17,137 bases of DNA from Pseudomonadota bacterium (GCA_030673265.1 DAOVJK010000027.1:1-17137), one strand, 5' to 3'; shown: positions 1-9,330, numbered from the stretch's first letter. Translations and numbers: made by a program. The notes: a model not told the origin generated them from the sequence alone.

Positions 1-90
1 AATGGTAATATAAGTCAGACGGCTGAAGAGATCGGCCTTGAACGCAGTCATTTACATAAAAAGGTCAAATCTTTGGGGGTCGAGGACTAG
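1..90 (+). CDS. C-terminal end of an NtrX/NtrC-type sigma-54-dependent response regulator (partial)
   Basis: The reading frame is open from the first base and stops at 88-90, leaving 29 residues. These read as the end of a Fis-type helix-turn-helix, with the pattern GNISQTAEEIGLERSHLHKK followed by a short VKSLG tail. The ERSHLHKK recognition-helix pattern is typical of NtrX-like members of the sigma-54 activator family. The rest of the protein (receiver and AAA+ domains) lies outside the window, so its target and partner kinase cannot be known. The next gene begins 50 bp downstream on the same strand and may be co-transcribed. Confidence 0.75.
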   Translation, partial: NGNISQTAEEIGLERSHLHKKVKSLGVED

Positions 91-140
91 TGGTTAACTT
101 GCTGTAATGAGTGAAAGATACTCTGTCGGGAGTTTTGATT

Positions 141-1895
141 ATGGTCAAGCGCCGCAGCGGTTTGCCAAGCCGGAAGGACTTGGAAAAAGAGATAGGCAAG
201 TACTTGGCCGATAAGTATGGGGAACAGATTAAGATCATGTCCGTTTTTCCTGCACCTGATCCGGCGCAGGACGATTCCCAGGAAACGCCCTCGTCCCCGC
301 CCGCCGGGGCACGCATCTTCAATTTTCAGGTCAAACCGGAAGAATTAATCGCCTATCTTGACGAGTATGTCATCCGCCAGGATAAGGCCAAGGCTGTCCT
401 GGCGACCAAAATATGCACCCATTTCAACCGGATCCGTTATGCCGCTGAGCAAGGGCGGCTGGATCGTAACGGTTTAGGGCAGGTCAAGAGTAATGTTCTG
501 CTCATGGGGTCGACTGGAGTCGGTAAGACCTTTCTCATAAAACTGATCGCTCACAAGCTCGGGGTCCCTTTTGTCAAGGGTGATGCCACCAAATTTAGTG
601 AGACCGGATATGTTGGCAGGGATGTAGAGGATCTGGTTCGTGATCTGGTCCGAGAGGCACAGGGCGACATCAACCGAGCCCAATTCGGGATCATCTATGT
701 TGATGAGATCGACAAAATCGCCAGTTCCCAGGATCGGGTCACTCACGATGTCTCCAGAACCGGGGTCCAGCGGGCGCTGCTCAAACCGATGGAAGAAACC
801 GATGTTGACCTGAAGGTTCCCCATGATCCTATCTCCCAGCTTGAGGCTATTGAATATTACCGGGTCCACGGTGAGCGCGAAAAGAGAACGGTAAACACCA
901 GGAATATCCTGTTCATCATGAGTGGCGCCTTCACCGGTCTGGAAGAGATCGTCAAAAAACGGGTTGGCCGCCAGTCCATCGGTTTTGAAAGCACGGTCTT
1001 TTCTAAGAAGGATGAGGCATTATTCCTGACTCAGGCCAAGGCCGAGGATTTGATCCAATATGGTTTTGAGAGTGAGTTTGTCGGCCGGTTGCCGGTGATA
1101 ACCGTCCTCGATGAATTGACCGAGGATGATCTCTACCGGATCCTGAAAAATCCCAATAACTCCGTGGTGATCGGCAAAAAGCAGGATTTCAGGGCCTACG
1201 GGATCAAACTTATTTTCGAGGATGAAGCCTTACAGGAGATCGCGGCCCTGGCCGTAAAGGAAAAAACCGGAGCCAGGGGGTTGGTAAGTGTCATGGAGAG
1301 ATGCTTGCTACCCTATGAGAAAAAGCTTCCGTCAAGCAGCTTTAATTTCCTGGTCGTCTCCAGGGAAATGGTGATTGAGTCTGAGGCCGAACTTGTCAAG
1401 TTGCAGGCTGATCCTGCGCAGAATGAATTCCATCGCCACCGCCTGGAGATTCTGGAGGGTGAGGAGCTTGAACGGTTTGTGGAATTTTTGCGGGAATCCC
1501 GGGCCGATTGCTTCTTACGAGCTGAAATAACAGCAACACCTGAGCGGTTACGGATCATGGCCAGGATGTGTCAGACCGATAATCTTGATTCAAACGATGC
1601 CTGCCAGATGCTGGTCGAATTGATCGGTTATATCAGGGCGTGCGAGGTCAAGTTCAGTACCGATGAGCTCCTGATTGCTTTTGATGAAAAGGCGGTAGAT
1701 GGGATCCTTGATTCTCTGCCTGGGAGCAGGGAAGATGTGCTGCTGATTTGTGAAAGGGTTTTTAAGGTGTGTGAGCCGGGCTTGCGCCTGATGAGCCAAA
1801 AGAAGGGGGTTCATGAGGTGATTATCACCGTTGAGGCTATCGCGGATCCGGAAAAGTTTATCAACAAACTGGTTAAAACGAGTTTTGTAGTGTAA
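141..1895 (+). CDS. ClpX-like AAA+ unfoldase lacking the zinc-binding domain, with a C-terminal extension
   Basis: This is a 584-residue AAA+ ATPase closest to ClpX, the ring unfoldase that feeds substrates to ClpP. Visible motifs are Walker A GSTGVGKT (123-130, Lys129), pore loop GYVG (156-159), Walker B ending VDEID (Asp188, Glu189), the ClpP-docking tripeptide IGF (280-282) and sensor-2 GARGL (377-381). Unlike ordinary ClpX (about 420 residues), the N-terminus has no four-cysteine zinc finger. The region where ClpX has its RKH pore loop carries a different, longer charged insert, and about 150 residues without a recognised domain follow the AAA+ lid. ATG 141 is chosen because GGGAG lies 8 nt upstream; an in-frame GTG at 111 has no clear ribosome site. 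It sits between an NtrX-like gene and hemB. A specialised ClpP partner is inferred; HslU is less likely given the IGF loop. Confidence 0.85.
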   Translation: MVKRRSGLPSRKDLEKEIGKYLADKYGEQIKIMSVFPAPDPAQDDSQETPSSPPAGARIFNFQVKPEELIAYLDEYVIRQDKAKAVLATKICTHFNRIRYAAEQGRLDRNGLGQVKSNVLLMGSTGVGKTFLIKLIAHKLGVPFVKGDATKFSETGYVGRDVEDLVRDLVREAQGDINRAQFGIIYVDEIDKIASSQDRVTHDVSRTGVQRALLKPMEETDVDLKVPHDPISQLEAIEYYRVHGEREKRTVNTRNILFIMSGAFTGLEEIVKKRVGRQSIGFESTVFSKKDEALFLTQAKAEDLIQYGFESEFVGRLPVITVLDELTEDDLYRILKNPNNSVVIGKKQDFRAYGIKLIFEDEALQEIAALAVKEKTGARGLVSVMERCLLPYEKKLPSSSFNFLVVSREMVIESEAELVKLQADPAQNEFHRHRLEILEGEELERFVEFLRESRADCFLRAEITATPERLRIMARMCQTDNLDSNDACQMLVELIGYIRACEVKFSTDELLIAFDEKAVDGILDSLPGSREDVLLICERVFKVCEPGLRLMSQKKGVHEVIITVEAIADPEKFINKLVKTSFVV

Positions 1896-1991
1896 AAAAA
1901 GACGATCGTTTATACCTATCAAAGATCGACAGGGATTATTTGATTATGGCCTGCCGGTTAACATCTGAAAAATTTATTAGGAGATGCTGCA

Positions 1992-2966
1992 ATGGTCTTT
2001 CCGGAATATCGTCCCCGGCGCATGCGACAGAATGAAATATTCAGGTCAATGGTCAGGGAAATCACCCTGTCTGCCGACCATCTTATCTATCCGCTCTTTG
2101 TTCAGCATGGCAAAAATATTAGGGATGAAGTCAGCTCCATGCCCGGAGTTTTCAGGATCTCGGTGGATCAACTGGCCAATGAAGCTAAAGAGTGTATGAG
2201 TCTGGGGATTAATAATGTCATTCTCTTCGGTCTGCCGGAAAAGAAAGATGCGGTAGGTTCCGGGGCCCATGCCAGGGACGGGATTATCCAGCGGGCGATA
2301 AAAGAACTCAAGAACAAGGCCCCGGAGATGAATGTTACCACCGATGTCTGTCTTTGTGAGTACACCGACCATGGCCACTGCGGCATCATCATCGATAAGC
2401 AGGTTGATAATGACTCGACCCTGGAGGTCCTGGCCAAAACCGCCCTTTCCCATGCCGAGGCCGGTGCGGACATGGTCGCGCCTTCCGATATGATGGACGG
2501 CCGGGTTGCCGAGATCAGGGCGGCTCTGGATGAGAACAATTTTGCCAATATTCCGATCATGTCTTATGCGGTTAAATATGCTTCTGCCTTTTACGGGCCG
2601 TTTCGTGAGGCGGCGGATGGCGCGCCGCAGTTTGGTGACCGGCGCGGCTACCAGATGGATCCTGCCAATATCAGAGAGGCCTTCCGGGAGGCGAGTCTTG
2701 ATGTGGAAGAGGGCGCTGATATCCTGATGGTCAAGCCGGCGGTGGCCTATCTCGATATTATCAGCAAGTTGCGTGACGAATTCGATTTGCCCATTGCCGC
2801 TTACCATGTCAGTGGTGAGTATGCGATGATCAAGGCCGCTGCTGCCAACGGCTGGATCGACGGGGATAAGGTAATGATGGAAACTCTGTTGGCGATCAGG
2901 CGCGCCGGAGCCGATATTATTCTTACCTATTTTGCCAAGGATGCGGCGAGGTATCTCCGGAAGTAG
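1992..2966 (+). CDS. hemB: Porphobilinogen synthase (delta-aminolevulinic acid dehydratase)
   Basis: HemB condenses two 5-aminolevulinate molecules to porphobilinogen in tetrapyrrole synthesis, which supplies haem, sirohaem and cobalamin in the cytoplasm. The 324-residue length is normal. The two catalytic lysines are visible: Lys195 in [14 protein letters not shown] and Lys248 in [12 protein letters not shown]. The three metal-site cysteines Cys120, Cys122 and Cys130 ([11 protein letters not shown]) mark the zinc-dependent type rather than the magnesium type. The N-terminal RPRRMRQNE stretch is also typical. ATG 1992 has AGGAG 8 nt upstream. It lies 96 bp after the ClpX-like gene and is followed by a terminator, so it may be the last gene of that transcript. 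Confidence 0.97.
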   Translation: MVFPEYRPRRMRQNEIFRSMVREITLSADHLIYPLFVQHGKNIRDEVSSMPGVFRISVDQLANEAKECMSLGINNVILFGLPEKKDAVGSGAHARDGIIQRAIKELKNKAPEMNVTTDVCLCEYTDHGHCGIIIDKQVDNDSTLEVLAKTALSHAEAGADMVAPSDMMDGRVAEIRAALDENNFANIPIMSYAVKYASAFYGPFREAADGAPQFGDRRGYQMDPANIREAFREASLDVEEGADILMVKPAVAYLDIISKLRDEFDLPIAAYHVSGEYAMIKAAAANGWIDGDKVMMETLLAIRRAGADIILTYFAKDAARYLRK

Positions 2967-2997
2967 CAATTAAGGCGAAATTGGCTTTATTACCAGG

Positions 2998-3036
2998 TCG
3001 GGCAACTCCCGGAGCGGAGTCTGCCCGGCTTTTTAT
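2998..3036 (+). terminator. Rho-independent terminator after hemB
   Basis: A GC-rich hairpin has arms CGGGCA-(A)-CTC and GAG-(TC)-TGCCCG and is followed by CTTTTTATT, about 30 bp after the hemB stop. A second, perfect 16-bp palindrome followed by a T-run lies at 3121-3141, over the end of the convergent gene, and may be a backup. Confidence 0.75.
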
Positions 3037-3126
3037 TGGGGGAAAGTGGTATCCTGCGGTTGCCGACAATGCTTTCCCAGAGCAGTAACTTTGGCTGAGA
3101 TTGTTTTTAGCTGTACCCGCATACTC

Positions 3127-3999
3127 CTAGGAGTATTTTTTCATCAGCACCAGATCGCCGGTTTTTATCGAGTTAGTTGGCCGGTTGGCTGACTCTGCCA
3201 GGTGACTGGCAACAACTTCACACTTTACCATCAGAAAGAAGTAGATTGGCCCTGATACTTCCGATAGGGTTTCGAAGTTACCCTGACCCTTACTGATGAT
3301 CAGGTCCGCCTCGCTGAATATTTTTTTAAATTCATTATTGCAGCTCTGCAGCGGGGTGCCGGGGCAATCTGTGCCATTGCTGATGATTCGGCATAAACCT
3401 CCTAAGCCGCACTCTTCCGCATCGGCTGGCAGGGCGTCATTGATGATCGGCTTCTCTTTGACCGCGAGCGTTACTTCCGGGTTAAACTGTTTGATCAGCA
3501 GGCTGTCGAAGACCAGTTCTCCGCAATTGTCGCCCAGATAGAGAATCTTTCCGGCCTGCTGCAGGTCGGCGCGTAACTCGTCAAGATCGTCGATAGCCAA
3601 ATCTTTATTCAGGCATTCATCGACGGCCCGGTGTACGTCAAAATTATGATGGGAACCGTAGTCTATGATGTTGCCGGCAAGGGTCAGGAGTGCTGCTGTC
3701 CGCAATGGATCGGCCGATTGGCTGATTTTGGCTTCCAGGTCAGGCAACATCTTAAGCACCGTTTGGTTACTGATGTTTTTCAGGTCGGCAAAAATATCCG
3801 GGTTACCGGTTCGTTCCGCAATCATTCGATAAAGGTACACTGCATTTTCCGGTGGAGACAGCTCGAGATCGAATGAGGAAATAATCCCGGCAGCACTTGC
3901 CATGATGTCATTTTGCAAATTTGCTGAATCGGTGGCCAGATTGGTAGTATATGCGGCCTGTTTCGTGAAGCATGCTAAACAGTTCGGCGAGGTGCGCAT
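3127..3999 (-). CDS. DUF89-family (damage-control phosphatase ARMT1-like) protein
   Basis: This 290-residue protein matches the DUF89/ARMT1-like family, metal-dependent phosphatases thought to hydrolyse damaged or overflow phosphometabolites. Visible family marks are an N-terminal CLAC motif (residues 8-11), the GDNCGE metal/active-site loop near residue 155, KEKPIINDA near 180, ISKGQGNFETL near 235, and a conserved Lys-Cys near 258. The CxxC at the start and the overall size fit the prokaryotic AF1104-like branch. The ATG has AAGG 7 nt upstream. It is convergent with hemB and divergent from acnB, so it appears to be a single-gene transcript. The substrate is unknown. Confidence 0.85.
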   Translation of the reverse strand: MRTSPNCLACFTKQAAYTTNLATDSANLQNDIMASAAGIISSFDLELSPPENAVYLYRMIAERTGNPDIFADLKNISNQTVLKMLPDLEAKISQSADPLRTAALLTLAGNIIDYGSHHNFDVHRAVDECLNKDLAIDDLDELRADLQQAGKILYLGDNCGELVFDSLLIKQFNPEVTLAVKEKPIINDALPADAEECGLGGLCRIISNGTDCPGTPLQSCNNEFKKIFSEADLIISKGQGNFETLSEVSGPIYFFLMVKCEVVASHLAESANRPTNSIKTGDLVLMKKYS

Positions 4000-4091
4000 A
4001 GTAAGCCTTTTGGGTTTAGGGGCAGGTAAGTGGGAAAACTTTATGGTGTTGCTGAATAATAGCGAATTCTGAGCTTTACTGCACGATAATC

Positions 4092-4117
4092 AGGCCAAGG
4101 CGCTACGGGCCTTTTTG
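4092..4117 (+). terminator. Possible orphan terminator on the plus strand
   Basis: AGGCC and GGCCT arms around an 11-nt loop are followed by TTTTTGTTTTATT. No plus-strand gene is read into it, because hemB already has its own terminator. It may end an unannotated transcript or insulate the acnB promoter. The stem is short, so this is weak. Confidence 0.3.
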
Positions 4118-4150
4118 TTTTATTATAGTTGGTCTTGCCCACCATTTTAA

Positions 4151-4179
4151 TTGACAATATCAGGGCTCCTTTTTATTAC
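4151..4179 (+). promoter_or_regulatory. Sigma-70-type promoter of acnB
   Basis: A perfect -35 TTGACA (4151-4156) is followed after 17 bp by TATTAC (4174-4179). The predicted start near 4186 gives a leader of about 70 nt. That leader contains an inverted repeat, ATTGG-N6-CCAAT at 4212-4227, which could be an operator or a small hairpin. Confidence 0.6.
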
Positions 4180-4258
4180 CATTAGCTCTGCTTTTATTAT
4201 TAAAGTAACGGATTGGCTTTAACCAATATTTCAATTTCAGACTGTGAGGATATATCTC

Positions 4259-6790
4259 ATGCTTGATGCATATCGAAAACATGTTCAGGAGCGCAATGAG
4301 CAGGGGCTGCCGCCGTTGCCCCTTGATGAGGAGCAGGTTACTGCCCTGGTTGAGTTGTTGCCGTCTCCGCCTGCCGGCGAGGAAGAACTGCTGATCCAGC
4401 TATTGACCCATCGGGTGCCGCCGGGGGTAGATGCAGCGGCCAAGGTCAAGGCTGAATTTCTGGCAAAAGTCGCTAATGGCGAGGTGCAGGTTACCGGGAT
4501 CGACCGTCAGCATGCCACCTTCCTGCTGGGCACCATGCTCGGTGGTTATAATATTCAATTTCTGATCGATCTCCTGGATGACGAGGAGACAGCCGGTAAG
4601 GCCGCTGAGGCACTTTCTAAAACCCTGCTGGTTTACGATGCTTATAAAGATGTTATGGCAAAGGCTGCCGCTAATAAATGGGCCGGGCAGGTCGTTGATT
4701 CCTGGGCAGCGGCCGAATGGTTCACCAGTCGTGAGCCGTTGGCAGATCGGATTACGGTGACCATCTTCAAGGTGGATGGTGAGACCAATACCGATGATTT
4801 TTCACCGGCCTCCGAGGCCTGGAGTCGCCCCGATATCCCGCTCCATGCCAAGGCCATGCTCGCAAGCCCGATGCCCGAGGCCCAAGCCAGGATTGAGGAG
4901 TTGAAAGGTAAGGGGCATCCGTTGGCCTTTGTTGGCGATGTGGTTGGCACCGGTTCCTCCCGTAAATCAGCGATCAATTCGGTGCTCTGGCATATCGGCG
5001 TCGACATCCCCTATGTGCCCAACAAACGGCAGGGCGGGGTGATATTGGGCGGCAAGATTGCCCCGATCTTTTTTAATACCGCCGAGGATTCCGGGGCCTT
5101 GCCGATTGAGTGTGATGTTACCAAACTTAAAATGGGCGATGTTGTCCATATCCTGCCCTATGAGGGTAAAATTGTTGATGAGGACGGGCATGAACTTGTC
5201 TCCTTTGACTTGCGGCCCTCAACCATGGCTGATGAGGTCAAGGCCGGTGGTCGGATTCCGCTGATCATTGGCCGGGCCCTGACCGCCAGTGTCCGGGAAG
5301 GGCTGGGACTGCCGGTCAGCGATATATTTCTGCAACCCACTCCGGCGCCCGATACCGGTAAGGGTTATACCCTGGCCCAGAAAATCGTCGGGCGGGCCTG
5401 TGGTCTTGAGGGTGTCCGTCCCTCCGCGTACTGCGAGCCGAAGATGACCACGGTCGGTTCCCAGGATACCACCGGGCCGATGACCCGCGATGAATTGAAA
5501 GAACTGGCCTGCCTGGAGTTTGGTTCCGATCTGGTTCTGCAGAGTTTCTGCCACACCGCGGCCTATCCCAAGCCTGTTGATGTCAAGATGCACCGGGAAT
5601 TGCCGGTGTTCATCGAGGAGCGCCATGGCGTTGCCCTGCGGCCCCGAGACGGGGTTTTTCATTCCTGGCTGAACCGTTTTGTGTTGCCTGATACGGTCGG
5701 CACCGGTGGTGACTCCCATACCCGTTTCCCGATCGGGATCAGCTTCCCGGCCGGTTCAGGTCTGGTGGCCTTTGGCGCCTCAATGGGCTTCATGCCCCTT
5801 GATCTGCCGGAATCGGTCTTGGTCCGTTTTAAAGGTGAGTTGCAGCCGGGCATTACCCTTCGCGATCTGGTTAATGCCATTCCTTATGTCGCCATCCAGC
5901 AGGGCTTGTTGACTGTCGGTAAGGAGGGCAAGAAAAACGTTTTTTCCGGTCGGATTATAGAGATTGAGGGGCTGCCTGATCTGAAAGTTGAACAGGCCTT
6001 CGAGCTGACCGATGCCACTGCCGAGCGGTCGGCTGCAGCCGGGACGGTTCGGCTCAATAAAGAACCGGTTATTGAATATATTCGTTCAAATGTCACTCTG
6101 CTTAAGTGGATGATTGCAGATGGCTATGGCGATAAGGATACCATTAAAAAACGTATCGAAGATATGGAGGACTGGTTGGCCGATCCGCAATTGCTTGAGG
6201 CCGATGCCGATGCCGAATATGCCGAGATCATCGAAGTCGATCTTAACCAGATTACCGAGCCGATCCTGGCGTGCCCCAATGATCCTGATGATGTCAAGAC
6301 CCTCTCCGAGGTGGCCGGCACCAAGGTAGATGAGGTTTTTATCGGTTCCTGCATGACCAATATCGGTCATTACCGGGCTGCGGCCAGATTACTGGATGGT
6401 TTTGGGTTTGTGCCCAGTCGGCTGTGGATTGCTCCGCCGACGAGGATGGACGAGCAACAACTGGTAAGTGAGGGAATCTACGCAGTCTATGGCAGGGCCG
6501 GGGCCCGCACCGAAGTGCCGGGTTGTTCGCTCTGTATGGGTAATCAGGCCCGGGTGGCCGATGGTGCCACGGTGGTATCGACCTCGACCCGGAACTTCCC
6601 GAACCGGATGGGTGACGATACCAGTGTCTATCTCTCTTCTGCTGAACTGGCGGCGATCACCGCCAAATTGGGCAAACTGCCGACTGTTGAGGAGTATCGG
6701 CAGCAGGTTCTGGTTCTGGAAGGAGAGACCGATAAAGTTTACTCTTATCTTAATTTTGATCAGATTGAGGATTATTCCACTAAAGCCTGA
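4259..6790 (+). CDS. acnB: Aconitate hydratase B (bifunctional aconitase / 2-methylisocitrate dehydratase)
   Basis: AcnB interconverts citrate and isocitrate through cis-aconitate using a [4Fe-4S] cluster; family members also act on 2-methylisocitrate. The 843 residues align with Escherichia coli AcnB along the full length: N-terminal HEAT-like domain ([28 protein letters not shown]), the swivel domain with [13 protein letters not shown], then the catalytic domains with [15 protein letters not shown] and [13 protein letters not shown]. The cluster ligands are Cys698 (SCMTNIGH) and Cys756 and Cys759 (GCSLCMGNQ). ATG 4259 is chosen because GTGAGGA ends 8 nt upstream and because it reproduces the AcnB N-terminus; a GTG at 4244 lies inside that ribosome site. 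It has its own promoter. Its strong GC-rich codon use contrasts with the ftsZ region. Confidence 0.98.
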   Translation: MLDAYRKHVQERNEQGLPPLPLDEEQVTALVELLPSPPAGEEELLIQLLTHRVPPGVDAAAKVKAEFLAKVANGEVQVTGIDRQHATFLLGTMLGGYNIQFLIDLLDDEETAGKAAEALSKTLLVYDAYKDVMAKAAANKWAGQVVDSWAAAEWFTSREPLADRITVTIFKVDGETNTDDFSPASEAWSRPDIPLHAKAMLASPMPEAQARIEELKGKGHPLAFVGDVVGTGSSRKSAINSVLWHIGVDIPYVPNKRQGGVILGGKIAPIFFNTAEDSGALPIECDVTKLKMGDVVHILPYEGKIVDEDGHELVSFDLRPSTMADEVKAGGRIPLIIGRALTASVREGLGLPVSDIFLQPTPAPDTGKGYTLAQKIVGRACGLEGVRPSAYCEPKMTTVGSQDTTGPMTRDELKELACLEFGSDLVLQSFCHTAAYPKPVDVKMHRELPVFIEERHGVALRPRDGVFHSWLNRFVLPDTVGTGGDSHTRFPIGISFPAGSGLVAFGASMGFMPLDLPESVLVRFKGELQPGITLRDLVNAIPYVAIQQGLLTVGKEGKKNVFSGRIIEIEGLPDLKVEQAFELTDATAERSAAAGTVRLNKEPVIEYIRSNVTLLKWMIADGYGDKDTIKKRIEDMEDWLADPQLLEADADAEYAEIIEVDLNQITEPILACPNDPDDVKTLSEVAGTKVDEVFIGSCMTNIGHYRAAARLLDGFGFVPSRLWIAPPTRMDEQQLVSEGIYAVYGRAGARTEVPGCSLCMGNQARVADGATVVSTSTRNFPNRMGDDTSVYLSSAELAAITAKLGKLPTVEEYRQQVLVLEGETDKVYSYLNFDQIEDYSTKA

Positions 6791-6866
6791 AGTTAGAAGA
6801 CGGCCAAGATAGTTACAGCTTAAAAACGGTCGTACCTTCTGGCATGACCATTTGGATTAAATAAAC

Positions 6867-7343
6867 ATGAATATTATATTAAGCCTGTTCCTTGCCCTGT
6901 TTGTTTTATTACAGCCTCATGTCTGTCTGGCTAAAGCTGGGCAGTGTTTTGAGGGAGACTGCGAAAACGGCCAGGGGACATTTGAGTATGAAACTGGCAT
7001 GAGGTATGTCGGTGACTGGCAGCGGGGTAAGGAACATGGGCGAGGGGTGATGAGCATGCCCATGGGCACCACCTATGAGGGCGAATACCAGAGAGGTCTG
7101 CCCCACGGGACCGGAACTTACTCTCTTGCCGACGGTAGAAAATATGTCGGTGAATGGAAGAATGGCAGGCCGGAAGGTCATGGTGTTGAAATCAACCCGG
7201 CTGGCACCAGTTATGAAGGCCAGTGGCATGACGGGGTTCCCCATGGTAGAGGCACCGCTAAGAAGAATGGTCGGGTAGATAAGGATGGTTATTGGCTTGC
7301 GGGTGAGTTTGTCGGCAAGGATAGACCTCAAGTTCTTTATTAG
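6867..7343 (+). CDS. Exported MORN-repeat protein
   Basis: The 158-residue protein begins with a clear signal peptide: a hydrophobic stretch at residues 3-18, then CLA-KA as a likely cleavage site near residue 22. A cysteine pair (CFEGDC) and four to five MORN repeats of about 23 residues follow, with the pattern Y-x-G-[DE]-[WY]-x-x-G-x-x-x-G-x-G. Examples are YVGDWQRGKEHGRG, YEGEYQRGLPHGTG, YVGEWKNGRPEGHG and YEGQWHDGVPHGRG. MORN repeats form an elongated beta sheet used for protein or lipid contacts; here this would be in the periplasm or envelope. No good ribosome site precedes ATG 6867, so expression may be weak or coupled to acnB, 76 bp upstream. The function is unknown. Confidence 0.85.
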   Translation: MNIILSLFLALFVLLQPHVCLAKAGQCFEGDCENGQGTFEYETGMRYVGDWQRGKEHGRGVMSMPMGTTYEGEYQRGLPHGTGTYSLADGRKYVGEWKNGRPEGHGVEINPAGTSYEGQWHDGVPHGRGTAKKNGRVDKDGYWLAGEFVGKDRPQVLY

Positions 7344-7377
7344 CACCGTGAAGTTGATGTGGTCAAATCAAAAAAAA

Positions 7378-7410
7378 GGCAGCATGCTCTGGGAGCATGC
7401 TGCCTTTTTT
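7378..7410. terminator. Strong bidirectional terminator between the MORN gene and hupE
   Basis: A perfect 12-bp stem (GGCAGCATGCTC / GAGCATGCTGCC) with a 3-nt loop is preceded by a run of A and followed by a run of T. It can therefore terminate the plus-strand MORN transcript and the minus-strand mtnP-apt-hupE transcript. Confidence 0.92.
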
Positions 7411-7429
7411 GTTTATAGTGAGAGGTTTA

Positions 7430-8014
7430 TCAGTATTTTGTCAGGATATAGATAATGTGCACCCCAACCCCGGAGATTCCCGCCCCAACGTAGCGTAGGA
7501 TCGCCCCGCCTTGGCGGGTCTTGTTTGAAAAAAACCCTATCAGTACACCGGTCACATGCAGAGCTGCTGTTCCCAACAGAAAGCCACAGGCATAGATGAT
7601 GGGTTTAACAATAGTAGGCATTTCCGTGCCATGGGCGTGGCCGTGGAATATGGCAAAGAAGCCAACCCCGACCATGGCCCAAACCGGCGGTAGTTTCTTC
7701 TCCATGGCCAAGGCGACGCCAAGAATCAGAACCGATAAGGCAATACCGTATTCAACTCCGGGCAGGCCAACCGCTTTTAGACCAAGAAAAGCGCCGATGG
7801 CCATTACTGACACAAAAGTAGTAGGGACAGACCAGATTGCTCGACCTCCCATTTGCGAACTAAGTATCCCTACACTAAGCATTGCCAGAAAATGGTCAAA
7901 ACCGAGGACCGGGTGGGTCAGTCCGGCCAGGAAACCACCTTCTCCACCGCCAGTGTGAGCCAGGGCAAGACCGGGGGCAAGGATGATAAGCAATATTGGC
8001 AAAATAACCTTCAC
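7430..8014 (-). CDS. hupE: HupE/UreJ-family nickel (metal) transporter
   Basis: HupE/UreJ proteins are small inner-membrane secondary transporters for nickel or cobalt, often serving hydrogenase or urease. The protein begins with a hydrophobic, signal-like segment ending ALA-HTGGG. The family motif HPVLGFDH is near residue 34 and FHGHAHG is near residue 123, with about six hydrophobic segments. The start is taken as GTG at 8014, with AGGGAG 10 nt upstream inside the end of apt; a TTG at 8023 would sit directly on that ribosome site. The start lies 5 bp after the apt stop, so it is likely translationally coupled. No nickel enzyme gene is in view, so the transported metal and its user are inferred from the family only. 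Confidence 0.88.
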   Translation of the reverse strand: MKVILPILLIILAPGLALAHTGGGEGGFLAGLTHPVLGFDHFLAMLSVGILSSQMGGRAIWSVPTTFVSVMAIGAFLGLKAVGLPGVEYGIALSVLILGVALAMEKKLPPVWAMVGVGFFAIFHGHAHGTEMPTIVKPIIYACGFLLGTAALHVTGVLIGFFSNKTRQGGAILRYVGAGISGVGVHIIYILTKY

Positions 8015-8019
8015 CGTAA

Positions 8020-8553
8020 TCAATCTCCCTCGAATTCGGTCTGGGAATAAAAGGCGTAGCCCTTCTCCTTCAGTTTACCTTCGCCGCCGACATCCGGCAG
8101 ATTGACGATAAAGGCCATTTCGGTTACGACACCGCCGAGTTTTTCAATCAAGGCAGCTGCTGCCAGGGCGGTGCCGCCGGTGGCCAACAGGTCGTCAACC
8201 AGGAGGATTTTCGCCCCTTTAGGAAAGGCATCTTTATGGATTTCGATGATGTCGGTGCCGTACTCCAGGTCGTATTCCTGGGAGACTACCTCGGAGGGTA
8301 ACTTGCCTTTTTTACGGATCGGCACAAAGCCCTTGCCGAGGGTGTAGGACAGCGCGCCGCCCATGATAAACCCCCTGGCTTCAATGCCGGCAATAATGTC
8401 GTACTCAACATTGCCGGAAAGGTAGCGCTGGGTGAAATTGTCGATCACCAGTCTGAAACCAACCGGATCCTGGATCAGCGTGGTGATATCCCTGAACATG
8501 ATTCCCTTCTTGGGGTAATCCGGGACGGTTCTGATTCTCGATTTTATCGGCAT
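8020..8553 (-). CDS. apt: Adenine phosphoribosyltransferase
   Basis: Apt makes AMP from adenine and PRPP in cytoplasmic purine salvage. The 177-residue length is typical. The PRPP-binding signature ILLVDDLLATGGT occupies residues 116-128. The N-terminal IRTVPDYPKKGIMFRDIT stretch and the GIEARGF loop near residue 56 are characteristic of Apt. The ATG has AGGAG 6 nt upstream, and that ribosome site directly abuts the mtnP stop codon. It is the middle gene of a tight mtnP-apt-hupE operon. The upstream enzyme produces adenine, so Apt completes recycling of the purine from methylthioadenosine. Confidence 0.97.
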   Translation of the reverse strand: MPIKSRIRTVPDYPKKGIMFRDITTLIQDPVGFRLVIDNFTQRYLSGNVEYDIIAGIEARGFIMGGALSYTLGKGFVPIRKKGKLPSEVVSQEYDLEYGTDIIEIHKDAFPKGAKILLVDDLLATGGTALAAAALIEKLGGVVTEMAFIVNLPDVGGEGKLKEKGYAFYSQTEFEGD

Positions 8554-8565
8554 CTCATTCTCCTT

Positions 8566-9330
8566 TTAAGTTGAACATACATCAGCATATTTTTTGATCT
8601 TGGGAATAACGTCCATAAAAAGCCTGATCACCTGATCGGAATTATTTTTCATCGTCTCCAAGATCATCTCCCAGCTTACCGGCTCTTCTTCCTCGTGCCA
8701 GCAATCGTAATCGGTTGACATGGCGGCGGTTGCATAATGGATTTTCTGCTCTCGGGCCAGGTTTACTTCCGGCACAGTGCTCATATTAATTACATCGCAA
8801 TTCCAGCTTCTGAACATATGGCTTTCGGCCTTGGTGGAAAAGCGTGGGCCTTCGATGGTAATTAGGGTTTTGTCGGTATGGTGACTGATGCCAAGTCCGG
8901 CCGCTGATTCAGCCAGCAAAGCGCGCAGATTCGGGCAGAATGGTTCAGCCATCGGTGTATGGACCACTTCATTCTTGTCAAAGAAGGTGGTTGCCCTTTT
9001 ACGGGTATGGTCGATGAACTGGTCGGGGAAAACCAGATGGCCTGGCTCGATCTCCTGCCGGAGTGACCCAACCGCCGTAGCTGCCAGAATATGGGTGCAG
9101 CCATGTTCTTTCAAGGCCCAGATGTTGGCCCGGAAATTAACGCCGCCGGGATAGATCGAGTGGTCCTTGCCATGACGGGCAAGGATGGCGACATCCACGC
9201 CCGCAATTTTCCCGCAATTCAAGGAAGATGAGGGGCTACCGTATGGAGTGTCGATCTCAATTTCCCGGGCATTTGTAAAGATATCCGGATCATCAAGGCC
9301 GGAGCCCCCTATTATCCCGATTTTGACCAT
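8566..9330 (-). CDS. mtnP: S-methyl-5'-thioadenosine phosphorylase
   Basis: MtnP phosphorolyses methylthioadenosine, the by-product of polyamine synthesis and other SAM-using reactions, to adenine and 5-methylthioribose-1-phosphate. The 254-residue protein has the phosphate-loop GGSGL (8-12), ARHGKDHSIYPGGVNFRAN, the EGPRFSTKAES segment, the INMSTVPEVNLARE ribose/phosphate region and STDYDCWH. The Asp residues in TDYDCW are those that select 6-aminopurines in MTAP, which argues against a guanosine/inosine phosphorylase. The start is ATG 9330, with AGGGG 8 nt upstream; the frame continues upstream to 9429, but the promoter lies inside that part. It is the first gene of an operon with apt and hupE. 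Confidence 0.95.
   Translation of the reverse strand: MVKIGIIGGSGLDDPDIFTNAREIEIDTPYGSPSSSLNCGKIAGVDVAILARHGKDHSIYPGGVNFRANIWALKEHGCTHILAATAVGSLRQEIEPGHLVFPDQFIDHTRKRATTFFDKNEVVHTPMAEPFCPNLRALLAESAAGLGISHHTDKTLITIEGPRFSTKAESHMFRSWNCDVINMSTVPEVNLAREQKIHYATAAMSTDYDCWHEEEEPVSWEMILETMKNNSDQVIRLFMDVIPKIKKYADVCST

Noticed and set aside
2046..2969. 307-codon minus-strand frame opposite hemB
   Set aside because: Antisense shadow of a well-identified gene with high GC third positions; no ribosome site.
3121..3141. Perfect 16-bp palindrome ATACTCCTAGGAGTAT with T-run
   Set aside because: Could be a second hemB terminator, but the stem is short and AT-rich and it overlaps the DUF89 stop codon; mentioned only as a possible backup.
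5219..5719. 166-codon minus-strand frame opposite acnB
   Set aside because: Antisense shadow of acnB, which matches its family along the full length.
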